Assembly: GCF_007109225.1 (NCBI RefSeq)
Contig: NZ_VJZK01000001.1
Coordinates: 454,731 to 518,730, forward strand
DNA from: Flavobacterium sp. GT3R68
GTDB lineage: Bacteria; Bacteroidota; Bacteroidia; Flavobacteriales; Flavobacteriaceae
Direction of reading: 5' to 3'
DNA: 64,000 bases
The notes beneath the pieces were generated by a model. That model saw nothing but the letters and a program-made list of their open reading frames with translations. It ran no database searches and was not told the DNA's origin. A program made the position numbers and the translations under genes. Position 1 is the stretch's first letter. Each line of letters begins with the position of its first letter. This document shows positions 44,167 to 53,033 of the stretch, in pieces.

Positions 44167-45639
44167 TTATGAGTTAATTATCGGAAGGGAAACGGTAAAA
44201 GTAGTCCCTGTTCCAAATTCAGTATCAAAAGTAATAGTTCCTTTATAATTTTCAATGATGTTTTTTATAATTCCCAGCCCTAATCCCATTCCACTGTTTT
44301 TGGTGGTAAATTTTGGCTCAAAAATACGATGGAGATTTTGTTCTTCCATTCCGATTCCGTTGTCTTTTACAACAATCAAAACATTGTTCTGTTCTTTTTT
44401 CACACGTACTAAAATGGATTTTTCTTCTTGGTCTTCGGGGATAGCCTGAATCGCATTTTTTACCAAATTGGTGATAATCCGTATCAGTTGGGTCCGGTCG
44501 ATTTTTGAAATAATGACTTTTTCATCGCTTTCAAAATCGATAAATTCTTCATTGAAAATATCCAGAGCCAATTCCACCACGCTGACCACATTCAATGTTT
44601 CATTCTGTTGCGCCGGCATCGATGCAAAATTGGAGAATGCCGATGCTACCGAATTCATCGTGTCAATCTGCTGAATCAGTGTCTTGGAATAGTCACTCAG
44701 TTTTTGTTTTAATTCGGGATCGTTCGGATCAAATTTTCGCTGAAAACTCTGTACCGTCAGGCGCATCGGCGTCAAGGGGTTTTTAATCTCGTGTGCTACT
44801 TGTTTGGCCATTTCCCTCCAGGCTTCTTCTCTTTCGCTTTGGGCCAGTTTGACAGCACTTTTCTCGAGTTCATCCACCATTCCGTTGTATGCCGTAATCA
44901 GCAAATTGATTTCTTTGCTATTGGCTTCTAGCACAATTTTTTCGTTTTTTTGGTTCAGACTCGTTTCGCTTAACTTGTCGGAGATGGTCTTCAGAGATTT
45001 TGTAATATAAGTCGAAAGGAAATAGGCCAATCCGAAAGCAATTACCAACATGAATGAATACACCTGTGCTAATCGGATCAGGAAATTTTGCAGTTCATTT
45101 TCGTAAAAACTATCATCTTCGACATAAGGTAAATTGAGGATTCCCAAAGGTTTGAATTTCTCGTCCTTAATCTGGCTATAGGATGAACGGTTCTTTTGTC
45201 CATCAATGTTTTTAATGTCCACATATCTTTTTTCGATGGAGGACTGGACTAATTTAAGAATGTATTTGGGTATCGGAGGAGAAACATTATCTACTGAAAA
45301 GGACGCTTTTGATGATTTTAATAATTTGCCATCCAGCCCGTAAATGTTGATTTCAAGATTGTGGATTTGCGCCAATTCATGGATTTTGTCTTTAAAAATT
45401 AAATCCAGATTATTAGTGGTAAGTGGGTAGGTAGTGTTGGAAAGGACATAATTAATATGCTCTTTTATGGCGCTTTCTTTTCGTTCTAAACGTTCCTGAT
45501 GGTATTCTTTGGCTTCGTTTTTAAATTGGATGATCGAAATGGACGCCATCAAAATGGAGGCCATCAAAATCAATACAATCATCGAAAGGAAAATCCTGAT
45601 TCGCAGCGAAAGCATTGACATTTGGAACCTTTTTGGCAT
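44167..45639 (-). CDS. membrane sensor histidine kinase (NtrY-like)
   Basis: 490 residues. A membrane helix at about 10-35, an extracytoplasmic sensing part to about 190, a second helix (SFMLVIAFGLAYFLSTYI), a HAMP linker, then the dimerisation helix with the phospho-acceptor His283 in VAHEIKNPLTPMRL. The ATP-binding domain has NLVKNAIQAI (N box), DNGIGM (G1) and GMGLGLGIIKNI (G2). The HEIKNPLTPM form is typical of NtrY kinases. No response regulator gene is adjacent, so the partner is unknown. It lies two bases after the hemJ-like gene. Confidence 0.92.
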   Translation of the reverse strand: MPKRFQMSMLSLRIRIFLSMIVLILMASILMASISIIQFKNEAKEYHQERLERKESAIKEHINYVLSNTTYPLTTNNLDLIFKDKIHELAQIHNLEINIYGLDGKLLKSSKASFSVDNVSPPIPKYILKLVQSSIEKRYVDIKNIDGQKNRSSYSQIKDEKFKPLGILNLPYVEDDSFYENELQNFLIRLAQVYSFMLVIAFGLAYFLSTYITKSLKTISDKLSETSLNQKNEKIVLEANSKEINLLITAYNGMVDELEKSAVKLAQSEREEAWREMAKQVAHEIKNPLTPMRLTVQSFQRKFDPNDPELKQKLSDYSKTLIQQIDTMNSVASAFSNFASMPAQQNETLNVVSVVELALDIFNEEFIDFESDEKVIISKIDRTQLIRIITNLVKNAIQAIPEDQEEKSILVRVKKEQNNVLIVVKDNGIGMEEQNLHRIFEPKFTTKNSGMGLGLGIIKNIIENYKGTITFDTEFGTGTTFTVSLPIINS

Positions 45640-45641
45640 GG

Positions 45642-46187
45642 TTACGTTTTGTTTTTTTCTCTTATTCGTTTGTACATTTTAAATCCCAACATGATAATAA
45701 TCGAAAACAGGAAGATTCCGAGCACACCATAAATCCAATTTACGGCATTTTTTAATATAACCAGAAAAACTACTGCAAAAAGAATAATCGTTGCCCCTTC
45801 ATTCCATAAGCGCATGAAATTGGAAGACTGTTTTATTTCATCCTTTTGCAATTGCAGGTAAATTTGATGACATTTTAATTGATACAGATAAAGCAGAAAA
45901 ACGAATCCCAATTTGACCTGCATCCAATCCTGTTCTAAAAATCCCGGCATTAGATATAAAAGTGAAAAGGCAAAAATGCTGGCTAATATTGCCGAAGGCC
46001 ACGTGATAATATACCATAATCTGTACGTCATGATTTTATACTGCTTCTGCAAAATCTCCTTCTCAGGCGATTGTTTTTCAGCAGCTTCAATCTGATAAAC
46101 AAACAGACGTACAATATAAAATAACCCGGCAAACCAGGTGATGACAAAAATCAGGTGCAGTGATTTCAGATAATTATAATATTCCAT
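45642..46187 (-). CDS. hemJ: HemJ-like protoporphyrinogen oxidase (CopD/UPF0093 family)
   Basis: 181 residues with four to five membrane helices. The first helix contains the invariant His (YLKSLHLIFVITWFAGLFY), the third region has a conserved Lys (MQVKLGFVFLLYLYQLKCH) and RLWNEG resembles the family RxxNE motif. HemJ converts protoporphyrinogen IX to protoporphyrin IX in the inner membrane, the step just before ferrochelatase, whose gene lies eight bases upstream. I chose MEYYNYLKSLH (46187) as start because the longer frame would overlap hemH. Annotations often call this family simply CopD. Confidence 0.8.
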   Translation of the reverse strand: MEYYNYLKSLHLIFVITWFAGLFYIVRLFVYQIEAAEKQSPEKEILQKQYKIMTYRLWYIITWPSAILASIFAFSLLYLMPGFLEQDWMQVKLGFVFLLYLYQLKCHQIYLQLQKDEIKQSSNFMRLWNEGATIILFAVVFLVILKNAVNWIYGVLGIFLFSIIIMLGFKMYKRIREKNKT

Positions 46188-46195
46188 AACGTCGT

Positions 46196-47212
46196 TTATT
46201 TGTCTGCCCAAGTATTAATCCAACTGCTGATGGTTTTGCACCATTCTTCATCATCATTCAGGCAGGGAATGGCCAGAAAATCGGTCCCTCCATGTTCTTT
46301 GAATTGGTGATTGGCTTCCATGGCAATTTCTTCTAATGTTTCCAGGCAATCCGAAACAAAAGCAGGGGTTACGACGGCCAGTTTTTTGATTCCTTTCTCA
46401 GGCATTTTATTGATTTCGACGTCGGTATAGGGATCCAGCCATTTATCGCCGGCTAATCTGGACTGATAGGTCTGGCTGTATTTTCCTTCAGGGATATTTA
46501 AGTATTCCACCACCAGTCGGGTCGTTTCGGTACACTGATGACGATAGCAAAATTCATGTGCCGGTGACGGTGTGTTACAACAGGAGCCATCAATGGTGCA
46601 ATGTGATTTGGTGACATCCGTTTTGCGGATATGGCGCTCCGGAATTCCATGATAAGAGAACAATAAGTGGTCGTATTCGAAATTTTGTAAATGTATTTTG
46701 ATGGAGTCCGATAAATTCCTGATGTAATCCGGTTTATTATAAAATGCCGGAACGATCGTGAATTTCATGTTTGGAAAATATTTTTTTCGATGCTCTTCGG
46801 CCAAAACCAAAATGGTTTCAGTGGAAGCCATGGCGTGCTGCGGATATAGTGGAAATAACAAAACTTCGGTAACACCTTTATCAGACAATTCCTGAAGTCC
46901 GCTCAAAAGAGACGGCTTTCCGTAACGCATCGCCAAAGAAACAGGTATTTCCACCTTTCGTTTTACTATTTCATGCATTCTTTTGGATAGGACGATCAGG
47001 GGAGAACCTTCGTCCCACCATATCTTTTTATAGGCTGCCGCCGCTTTTTCAGGGCGTTTGCGAAGAATAATTCCTCGGACTAATAAGGCACGCAATAAAA
47101 ACGGAACATCAATTACCCGTTTATCCATCAGAAACTCGTCCAAATAAGGCTTAACATCCTTTGGAGTTGGACTTTCAGGAGAACCGAGATTAACTAATAA
47201 TACACCTTTCAT
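46196..47212 (-). CDS. hemH: ferrochelatase
   Basis: 338 residues. HemH inserts Fe2+ into protoporphyrin IX, the last step of heme synthesis. The N-terminus GVLLVNLGSPESPTPKDV, the active-site LFSYHGIPERH and the downstream YQSRLAGDKWLDPYTD are diagnostic. It starts at ATG 19 bases after -7 promoter bases and leads the minus-strand run hemH-hemJ-kinase-hydratase. Confidence 0.95.
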   Translation of the reverse strand: MKGVLLVNLGSPESPTPKDVKPYLDEFLMDKRVIDVPFLLRALLVRGIILRKRPEKAAAAYKKIWWDEGSPLIVLSKRMHEIVKRKVEIPVSLAMRYGKPSLLSGLQELSDKGVTEVLLFPLYPQHAMASTETILVLAEEHRKKYFPNMKFTIVPAFYNKPDYIRNLSDSIKIHLQNFEYDHLLFSYHGIPERHIRKTDVTKSHCTIDGSCCNTPSPAHEFCYRHQCTETTRLVVEYLNIPEGKYSQTYQSRLAGDKWLDPYTDVEINKMPEKGIKKLAVVTPAFVSDCLETLEEIAMEANHQFKEHGGTDFLAIPCLNDDEEWCKTISSWINTWADK

Positions 47213-47225
47213 AAAATCTTTTTTT

Positions 47226-47233
47226 CAAAAGTA
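47226..47233 (-). promoter_or_regulatory. -7 promoter element TACTTTTG of hemH
   Basis: The complement of 47226-47233 is TACTTTTG, 13 bases before the hemH ATG. No TTG at the expected -33 distance. Confidence 0.42.
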
Positions 47234-47311
47234 CTACATAAATTATTATTGTTAAGGGATGGGTTTTAGTTTAATACAAGAAAAAAGTAGAACATCGACA
47301 ATTTTATACAC

Positions 47312-47327
47312 TTTATCGATTTTGTGT
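47312..47327 (+). promoter_or_regulatory. 16-base motif shared with the 8709-9563 gene upstream region
   Basis: TTTATCGATTTTGTGT here and TTTATCGAATTTGTGT on the minus strand at 9658-9643 differ at one position, and both point toward a VGIGT gene (139 and 80 bases to the start codons). A second ATCGA lies exactly 21 bases upstream (47294). A binding site is an inference. Confidence 0.3.
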
Positions 47328-47465
47328 AAATATTTTGCATTTTTTTAATGGTTATTTTAATTATATGTTAATTTGGCAAGTAGAAATTTAACAGATTATA
47401 AGGGAAAAGTAGCACATTATATAAAGTTGTCCGAACGATAGTGATTAATATTTAACATAAGATTT

Positions 47466-48179
47466 ATGACGAAAAATTACATATTTATGACTTTATTGAT
47501 AGCTTTCACTACAAATGCGCAAACAGGAGTAGGAGTAGGAACCACAAGCCCCCAACAAAAGTTGCATTTGACAAACAGTGTTGGAACGGTTAGAATAGAA
47601 GGTTTAAACAAAAACAACAGCCCTTATAATGGCGGTTTAATAAACGATCCGGCCACAACCTACCCGTTATATGTGGATTGTAACGGTGTCCTAACCCTTA
47701 AATTGGACCCGTATACAAACAGTGATGGTAGCGATGCTATAGACAATTCTTTATTCCCGGCTACTAACCTGATCTTACTTGCGGCTGATGCAGATGGTAA
47801 GGAAGAAACTACTTTCTATACTTACGCCATCAATGTGACACGGAATATCATGTTGGAAATCAAATACAATATCAGTTTCGATGTTTATGCGAATAACACG
47901 CTTGCCAAAGTTAATGACGGTGCGGCCAGAAGAATTTCAACGTATTATACGGTGGATGCCGGCACAAGAAGGTATGGTCCCGCTTCCAAATGTTATTTTA
48001 ATAATGCAGCAACCGGCGTAGAGGGCACAATATTTAATTCCAGTACCACGTACATCCCTTTAGCAGCCGGAGCTCATACCATAAAATTTAAAGCTGAAGT
48101 ATCCACAGCAGTACCAGCGGTCGCCACCTACGTGAAATTGGCTGTAGACACAGATGCTGTTTTTATGAGATTTTACTAA
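47466..48179 (+). CDS. secreted VGIGT-type hypothetical protein, first of three tandem paralogues
   Basis: 237 residues. A signal peptide (FMTLLIAFTTNA) precedes QTGVGVGTTSPQQKLHL, then RIEGLNKNN. From about residue 95 there are beta strands (MLEIKYNISFDVYA ... GARRIS) ending in a conserved hydrophobic strand (AVFMRFY). The two following genes share the plan: signal, VGIGT-like block, LHxxGxxxTxRIEGLN, a short variable part, then a jelly-roll-like domain with a PAGxxxxKFxxEV strand. No type IX sorting tail is evident. Unknown function; a surface or extracellular oligomer is inferred. Confidence 0.72.
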   Translation: MTKNYIFMTLLIAFTTNAQTGVGVGTTSPQQKLHLTNSVGTVRIEGLNKNNSPYNGGLINDPATTYPLYVDCNGVLTLKLDPYTNSDGSDAIDNSLFPATNLILLAADADGKEETTFYTYAINVTRNIMLEIKYNISFDVYANNTLAKVNDGAARRISTYYTVDAGTRRYGPASKCYFNNAATGVEGTIFNSSTTYIPLAAGAHTIKFKAEVSTAVPAVATYVKLAVDTDAVFMRFY

Positions 48180-48193
48180 TAACCTACCGACTT

Positions 48194-48958
48194 ATGAGAA
48201 AAACAATACTCTTATTATTCATTCCCGTTCTAATACAAGCCCAAGTAGGAATTGGGACAGTTAACCCTCAGGCTGATTTACATATCGCGGGAACGACATC
48301 CACCATTAGAATTGAAAGCTTAAATTCAACGAACCAACCAATTTTAAATACGGGGTCAAAATTAGCTCCAGCTTTTGTTACCGCTGAAGGCGACATCACA
48401 GTAAGCCCATCCGGTTATTCCACAGGGATTGTAGCAGGTTCTATAGCTCCTTTGAATTTTTTGCTGTCTTTTGATAATTTCATTCCTGACGGGCCGTTTT
48501 CTAATGGGGTGGTGGTCAATAGTGATGCATTAGTGACATTAATTACCAAACCTATTTATACGGTACCATTTACCAGTCCGCAATCCGCTTTGATTGAAGT
48601 AAAATACGGGATAACTATAGTTATATCTTCAACTGATCTGGACACGCCCCCTTACGGCACTACTTTTACTGATTTATCCGCTCGATCCTTCAGGGTATAT
48701 TTTTGTATTGATTTGAATAATAATGGCCTTGATGCCACGGAATTATCGAAAAGGTATGGTGTGAAAGGGCAAGCCTATGCTTCCGCGAGTCAGGGAAGTC
48801 TTGGTTATCCATATATGAATTCACAAGGATATGCCAATATACCGGCGGGAAATCACTCCCTTAAATTTTTCGGTGAAGTAGAAGATGCTCCTTCCAAATA
48901 TACCAGTGTTGGTTTCGGTGGAGCCCAGGATTTTTTGAAACTTCGAATCTATAATTAA
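48194..48958 (+). CDS. secreted VGIGT-type hypothetical protein, second of three
   Basis: 254 residues. Signal peptide LLLFIPVLIQA, mature end QVGIGTVNPQADLHIAG followed by TIRIESLNSTNQPILN. The beta-rich C-terminal half contains ALIEVKYGITIVISS, ARSFRVYFCIDLNNNG and NIPAGNHSLKFFGEVED, ending LKLRIYN. It follows the first gene by 14 bases and precedes the third by six, so the three are one transcript. The middle segments differ strongly among the three while both ends align, as in proteins that assemble together but bind different things. Confidence 0.72.
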   Translation: MRKTILLLFIPVLIQAQVGIGTVNPQADLHIAGTTSTIRIESLNSTNQPILNTGSKLAPAFVTAEGDITVSPSGYSTGIVAGSIAPLNFLLSFDNFIPDGPFSNGVVVNSDALVTLITKPIYTVPFTSPQSALIEVKYGITIVISSTDLDTPPYGTTFTDLSARSFRVYFCIDLNNNGLDATELSKRYGVKGQAYASASQGSLGYPYMNSQGYANIPAGNHSLKFFGEVEDAPSKYTSVGFGGAQDFLKLRIYN

Positions 48959-48964
48959 AACATC

Positions 48965-49753
48965 ATGGAAAGATATTTATGCCTTATAGTTTTGTGTCCA
49001 ATGATTTGCTTGGCGCAAGTTGGAATTAATACGATTGCGCCGCTTCAGGGCGTTCATGTTGCCGGAGCCACATCGACAGTAAAAATCGAAGGTTTAAACA
49101 GCCCCAATAATGTTAAAAATTTCGGAGGAGCCAATTCATCCCGGGTTTTTGTGAATGCAAATGGGGATTTAGTGCTGGGAGATGTCGCCAACAATATCGA
49201 AGTTATTTTCGATGCCGAAAATTATTTATCAGATGCCCAAGATACTGGAGGGGCTGATGCGAATGACTGTTTGCAGACAGGTACTGGATCCGGATATACA
49301 GTAGTAGGATGGCCAAGAGTGATAGGTCCCGGGTCATCAACGTTCACACTTACAAGACCGGCAATAGTTGAAATAAATTACTCGCTTTCGTGGGGAAATA
49401 TTGAAAAAGCAGGAATTAGACTGAGTGATGGACACGCCAGAATTGTACAGTGTTTTATGTACCTAAAATCTGGCGGACCTGCAGGAGCAGATGTAATCAA
49501 TGATTTGGATGGTCAGCCAATTGGACTTATTGGACCCAACGGCCAGTTTTACACCAATAATTCATTCACCCGCGGCGAAAGAAACACGTTTCACAATACT
49601 GGAACGGATTATGTAAAATTACCGGCGGGAACCTATTGCCCCATGTTTAAAGCCCAGCTGGCGGTTTCCGATACAGGAGGTACCGGGGCCGTAAAAATGT
49701 TTTGGGGAGTTGGGAATGATGAGGTGCAAATTATAGCCCATTATTATCAGTAA
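48965..49753 (+). CDS. secreted VGIGT-type hypothetical protein, third of three
   Basis: 262 residues. Signal peptide ending CLA, mature end QVGINTIAPLQGVHVAG, then TVKIEGLNSPNNVKNFGG. Beta-rich part with AIVEINYSLSWGN, ARIVQCFMYLKSGG and VKLPAGTYCPMFKAQL, ending VQIIAHYYQ. Here the first motif reads VGINT instead of VGIGT. The stop lies 13 bases from the end of the convergent AraC-type gene, with no obvious terminator between. Confidence 0.72.
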   Translation: MERYLCLIVLCPMICLAQVGINTIAPLQGVHVAGATSTVKIEGLNSPNNVKNFGGANSSRVFVNANGDLVLGDVANNIEVIFDAENYLSDAQDTGGADANDCLQTGTGSGYTVVGWPRVIGPGSSTFTLTRPAIVEINYSLSWGNIEKAGIRLSDGHARIVQCFMYLKSGGPAGADVINDLDGQPIGLIGPNGQFYTNNSFTRGERNTFHNTGTDYVKLPAGTYCPMFKAQLAVSDTGGTGAVKMFWGVGNDEVQIIAHYYQ

Positions 49754-49766
49754 GGTACTTTGAATA

Positions 49767-50633
49767 CTAAGACTTCTTTTCCAATAAGTATTTTTTGGGA
49801 GTGGTCGCAAATTTCTTTTTAAAAGCTGTAATAAAATGACTGCCGGTACTATAACCAATTTTCAATCCGACTTCATTCACATTATAAGAGCCCGAATCCA
49901 ATAGTTTTCGGGCATATTCCATTTTGTAGTCGAACAGAAATCCGTATACGGTATCACCATAAATTTGCTTAAAACCCATTTTTAGCTTCTTCAGATTGAT
50001 GCCGACCTGATCCGAAAGTTCCTGCAGTCCTGGCGGTTCTGCCATATTCGCAATTACAATATCCTTGGCTTTACGGATTTTCATCACATTACTTTCATCA
50101 ATTAAAAAAGGACATTGTTCCGCATTCGGATCTTCCGTCCGGTTAAAATACAAACTCAGGAGTTCATACCCTTTTCCTTTGTAATATAAATTCTTTATGG
50201 AAGGATGTAAGTTATAATGAAACAACTGGCTCAATACAATGGCCATCGACGGACTGATGTTTCCTTCATTATAATATTTTTTATCTTTATTGTCATCACT
50301 TAAAAAAGTGATATAATCCGCTTCGGTTGAAAATAAGGCATGGAATTTCTTGATTGAAATGATCAGCGAAATTACCCACGAGTTTGGGGCCAATTCTAAA
50401 TTCAACGGTAATTGTTTCTGTGGATTGTAGAGCAGCAATGATTTTTCTTCCTTTAAATCCAATGCATAATTTCCCTGATTGAATATGAATTTAGCATTTC
50501 CCTTGATCCCGAAATGAAACTGGATCAATCCTTGTTCGATTTCCCGTTCGGCACGGAAGACCTCGTTTCCGTCATTCTGAAAACGAATCAGAACAAAATC
50601 TTCTTCTATTTTTATAACTTCCTGGGAACCCAT
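49767..50633 (-). CDS. AraC-family transcriptional regulator
   Basis: 288 residues. The N-terminal 200 residues are a sensing domain; the C-terminal 90 carry the two helix-turn-helix units (ELSDQVGINLKKLKMGFKQIY and EVGLKIGYSTGSHFITAFKK) of the AraC/XylS family, closest in look to PchR-type regulators. It is convergent with the VGIGT operon but shares a 226-base divergent promoter region with hemA, so control of heme genes, perhaps in response to iron or a porphyrin, is the better guess. A perfect seven-base inverted repeat overlaps its promoter. Confidence 0.9.
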   Translation of the reverse strand: MGSQEVIKIEEDFVLIRFQNDGNEVFRAEREIEQGLIQFHFGIKGNAKFIFNQGNYALDLKEEKSLLLYNPQKQLPLNLELAPNSWVISLIISIKKFHALFSTEADYITFLSDDNKDKKYYNEGNISPSMAIVLSQLFHYNLHPSIKNLYYKGKGYELLSLYFNRTEDPNAEQCPFLIDESNVMKIRKAKDIVIANMAEPPGLQELSDQVGINLKKLKMGFKQIYGDTVYGFLFDYKMEYARKLLDSGSYNVNEVGLKIGYSTGSHFITAFKKKFATTPKKYLLEKKS

Positions 50634-50670
50634 AGCGATATTTTATTGAATTAAAATTTTAAAAATGAAT

Positions 50671-50703
50671 CAAAATTATTTAGAATTGTTCTACATAAGA
50701 CAA
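50671..50703 (-). promoter_or_regulatory. promoter of the AraC-type gene (TTG-N22-TAATTTTG)
   Basis: On the minus strand TTG (complement of 50701-50703) precedes TAATTTTG (complement of 50671-50678) by 22 bases. An inverted repeat GAATTGT-N10-ACAATTC (50683-50706) covers the -33 element and spacer. Confidence 0.5.
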
Positions 50704-50706
50704 TTC
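50683..50706. promoter_or_regulatory. inverted repeat, possible operator in the AraC-hemA divergent region
   Basis: Seven-base perfect arms (50683-50689, 50700-50706) with a ten-base spacer overlap the regulator's own promoter. The spacing of one helical turn suits a dimeric protein. It could serve autoregulation; the hemA promoter lies 120 bases further on. Confidence 0.35.
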
Positions 50707-50827
50707 CCAGGTCTTGATTCTAGTGCAAATTTAAAAGAAATTCCCTTATTTTAAGCATTTTATATGAAAATATCTCATAGCGACACAAATAGTCCTTCCA
50801 GCGTTATTTTTATAAAAGGTATAACGA

Positions 50828-50835
50828 TAATTTTG
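50828..50835 (+). promoter_or_regulatory. -7 promoter element TAATTTTG of the hemA operon
   Basis: TAATTTTG at 50828-50835 matches the consensus and lies 24 bases before the hemA ATG. The -33 position is T-rich without a clear TTG, as expected for a promoter that may need an activator. Confidence 0.42.
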
Positions 50836-50859
50836 TTGAACTTTTAGGAAAGTGATTTT

Positions 50860-52116
50860 ATGGAAAATAATAACGTATCAAAGCACCACTATTTCTACGC
50901 AGTAGGATTAAGCTATAAAAAGGCAGATGCTGAGATGAGGGGGAAGTTCAGTTTGGATACTGCAGCCAAGACACGGCTGTTAGAACAGGCTAAAAGTGAG
51001 GGTATTGAAAGTCTGATAGTAACATCTACATGCAACAGAACCGAAATATATGGTTTTGCGGAGCACCCTTTCCAATTAATCAAATTGATTTGCGAAAACA
51101 GTCTGGGTACCGTGGAAGCATTCCAAAATGTAGGTTTCGTCTATAAAAACCAGGAAGCCATCAATCATATGTTTCGGGTTGGAACCGGATTGGACAGCCA
51201 GATTTTGGGCGATTTCGAAATTATCAGCCAATTAAAATCCAGTTTTAAAGAATCCAAATCTTTCGGATTAATCAATACGTTTTTGGATCGATTGATTAAT
51301 GCCGTGATTCAGGCCAGCAAAAAAATAAAAAACGAAACCGAAATCAGCTCCGGGGCCACTTCTGTTTCTTTTGCGTCGGTACAATATATTATCAAAAATG
51401 TCGAAAATATCGGCAGTAAGAATATTCTTTTATTCGGGACCGGAAAAATAGGAAGAAATACGTGCGAAAATTTAGTGAAACACACTAAAAATGAGCACAT
51501 CACCCTAATCAATAGAACCAAAGAAAAGGCTGAAAAATTAGCCGGAAAATTAAACCTGATTGTAAAGGATTATTCGGAATTGCATCTCGAACTGCAAAAT
51601 GCAGATGTCGTAATCGTAGCAACGGGTGCACAAAACCCCACAATTGACAAAGCAATCCTGAATCTGAAAAAACCAATTCTTATTTTGGATTTATCGATTC
51701 CGAAGAACGTCAATGAAGATGTGAAAGATTTGAAAGAAGTGACGTTAATTCATATGGATCACCTGGCGCAGATGACCGATGACACTTTGGAAAACAGAAA
51801 AAAATACATTCCTGCCGCCGAAGCAATCATTGCTGAGGTAAAAGAGGAATTTATGGCCTGGACGAAAGCCCGAAAATTTGCACCCACGATTCATGCTCTG
51901 AAAGCAAAACTGAATGCCATCAAAAAGGCAGAATTGAATTTTCAAAGCAAAAAAATTATTGATTTCAATGAAGAACAAGCAGAAATTATAAGCAATCGAA
52001 TCATACAAAAGATAACAACCCATTTTGCCAATCACCTGAAAGATGACAATACCATGGTCGATGAAAGTATCGAGTGGATTGAAAAAGTTTTTCGAATTGA
52101 AGCGCCCTCAAAATAA
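50860..52116 (+). CDS. hemA: glutamyl-tRNA reductase
   Basis: 418 residues. HemA reduces glutamyl-tRNA to glutamate-1-semialdehyde with NADPH, the entry step of C5 heme synthesis. The active-site Cys58 is in TSTCNRTEIYG; the NADPH domain shows ILLFGTGKIGRNTCENL, and a long dimerisation helix ends the protein. It is the first gene of the operon and its stop overlaps the hemC start by one base. Confidence 0.96.
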   Translation: MENNNVSKHHYFYAVGLSYKKADAEMRGKFSLDTAAKTRLLEQAKSEGIESLIVTSTCNRTEIYGFAEHPFQLIKLICENSLGTVEAFQNVGFVYKNQEAINHMFRVGTGLDSQILGDFEIISQLKSSFKESKSFGLINTFLDRLINAVIQASKKIKNETEISSGATSVSFASVQYIIKNVENIGSKNILLFGTGKIGRNTCENLVKHTKNEHITLINRTKEKAEKLAGKLNLIVKDYSELHLELQNADVVIVATGAQNPTIDKAILNLKKPILILDLSIPKNVNEDVKDLKEVTLIHMDHLAQMTDDTLENRKKYIPAAEAIIAEVKEEFMAWTKARKFAPTIHALKAKLNAIKKAELNFQSKKIIDFNEEQAEIISNRIIQKITTHFANHLKDDNTMVDESIEWIEKVFRIEAPSK

Positions 52117-53033
52117 TGAGCAAAACAATCCGCATCGGAACGCGTGACAGTGAACTCGCATTATGGCAAGCCCATACCGTTGAAAAACAGTTAAATGATT
52201 TAGGCTATAAAACTGAAATTATCGCTGTTAAATCACAAGGGGATATTATTCTCGACAAACCATTATATGAATTGGGAATTACCGGTATTTTCACAAAAAC
52301 TTTAGATGTGGCAATGATTAATGACCAAGTCGATATTGCCGTGCATTCGATGAAAGACGTCCCTACGGCATTGCCTACAGGAATAGTTCAATCGGCAGTA
52401 CTGGAGCGAGCCAATACCTTAGACATATTAGTTCACAAAGGGAATCTTGATTTTCTGGAAGGCAACGGAATTATTGCCACCGGAAGTTTACGCCGTCGCG
52501 CACAATGGCTGCATAAATACCCCAAACACACTGCGGTGGATTTGCGTGGAAATGTCAATACCCGAATGCAAAAATTACACGATAATAATTGGGACGGTGC
52601 TGTTTTCGCTGCTGCCGGTCTCGAACGCATCAACCTGAAACCGGCAACTTTCATGGATTTGGATTGGATGGTGCCGGCACCTGCACAAGGAGCCATGGTT
52701 GTCGTTGCAATGCAAAACGATGACTTCTGTAAAGATGCAGTTTCAGAACTGAATGATATTGAAGCCGAAGTCTGTACCCATATCGAAAGACAATTTCTAA
52801 GAATACTCGAAGGAGGATGTACGGCACCCATTGGCGCTTTGGCGACTTTCACCGAAGATACCATCGAGTTTAAAGGTGTTTTGTTTTCTATTGATGGAAT
52901 CCAAAAAATAGAAGTTATTAAGTCTGTTCCGTTACAGGAATGGAAGAAATTAGGGTTTTATTCTGCTCAAGAAATTCTGAATAATGGTGGAACAAAATTG
53001 ATGACAGAAATTAAAAATAATTTGAAGAAATGA
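52116..53033 (+). CDS. hemC: hydroxymethylbilane synthase (porphobilinogen deaminase)
   Basis: 305 residues. HemC joins four porphobilinogens into hydroxymethylbilane. Typical segments are IRIGTRDSELALWQA, SMKDVPTALP and GSLRRRAQWL; Cys235 in LEGGCTAPIGA carries the dipyrromethane cofactor. One-base overlap with hemA and four-base overlap (ATGA) with hemD indicate coupled translation. Confidence 0.97.
   Translation: MSKTIRIGTRDSELALWQAHTVEKQLNDLGYKTEIIAVKSQGDIILDKPLYELGITGIFTKTLDVAMINDQVDIAVHSMKDVPTALPTGIVQSAVLERANTLDILVHKGNLDFLEGNGIIATGSLRRRAQWLHKYPKHTAVDLRGNVNTRMQKLHDNNWDGAVFAAAGLERINLKPATFMDLDWMVPAPAQGAMVVVAMQNDDFCKDAVSELNDIEAEVCTHIERQFLRILEGGCTAPIGALATFTEDTIEFKGVLFSIDGIQKIEVIKSVPLQEWKKLGFYSAQEILNNGGTKLMTEIKNNLKK

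Noticed and set aside
47466..50633. AraC-type gene as dedicated regulator of the VGIGT operon
   Set aside because: It is convergent with that operon, not divergent. It shares a promoter region with hemA, so a heme role is more likely; a role at both cannot be excluded.
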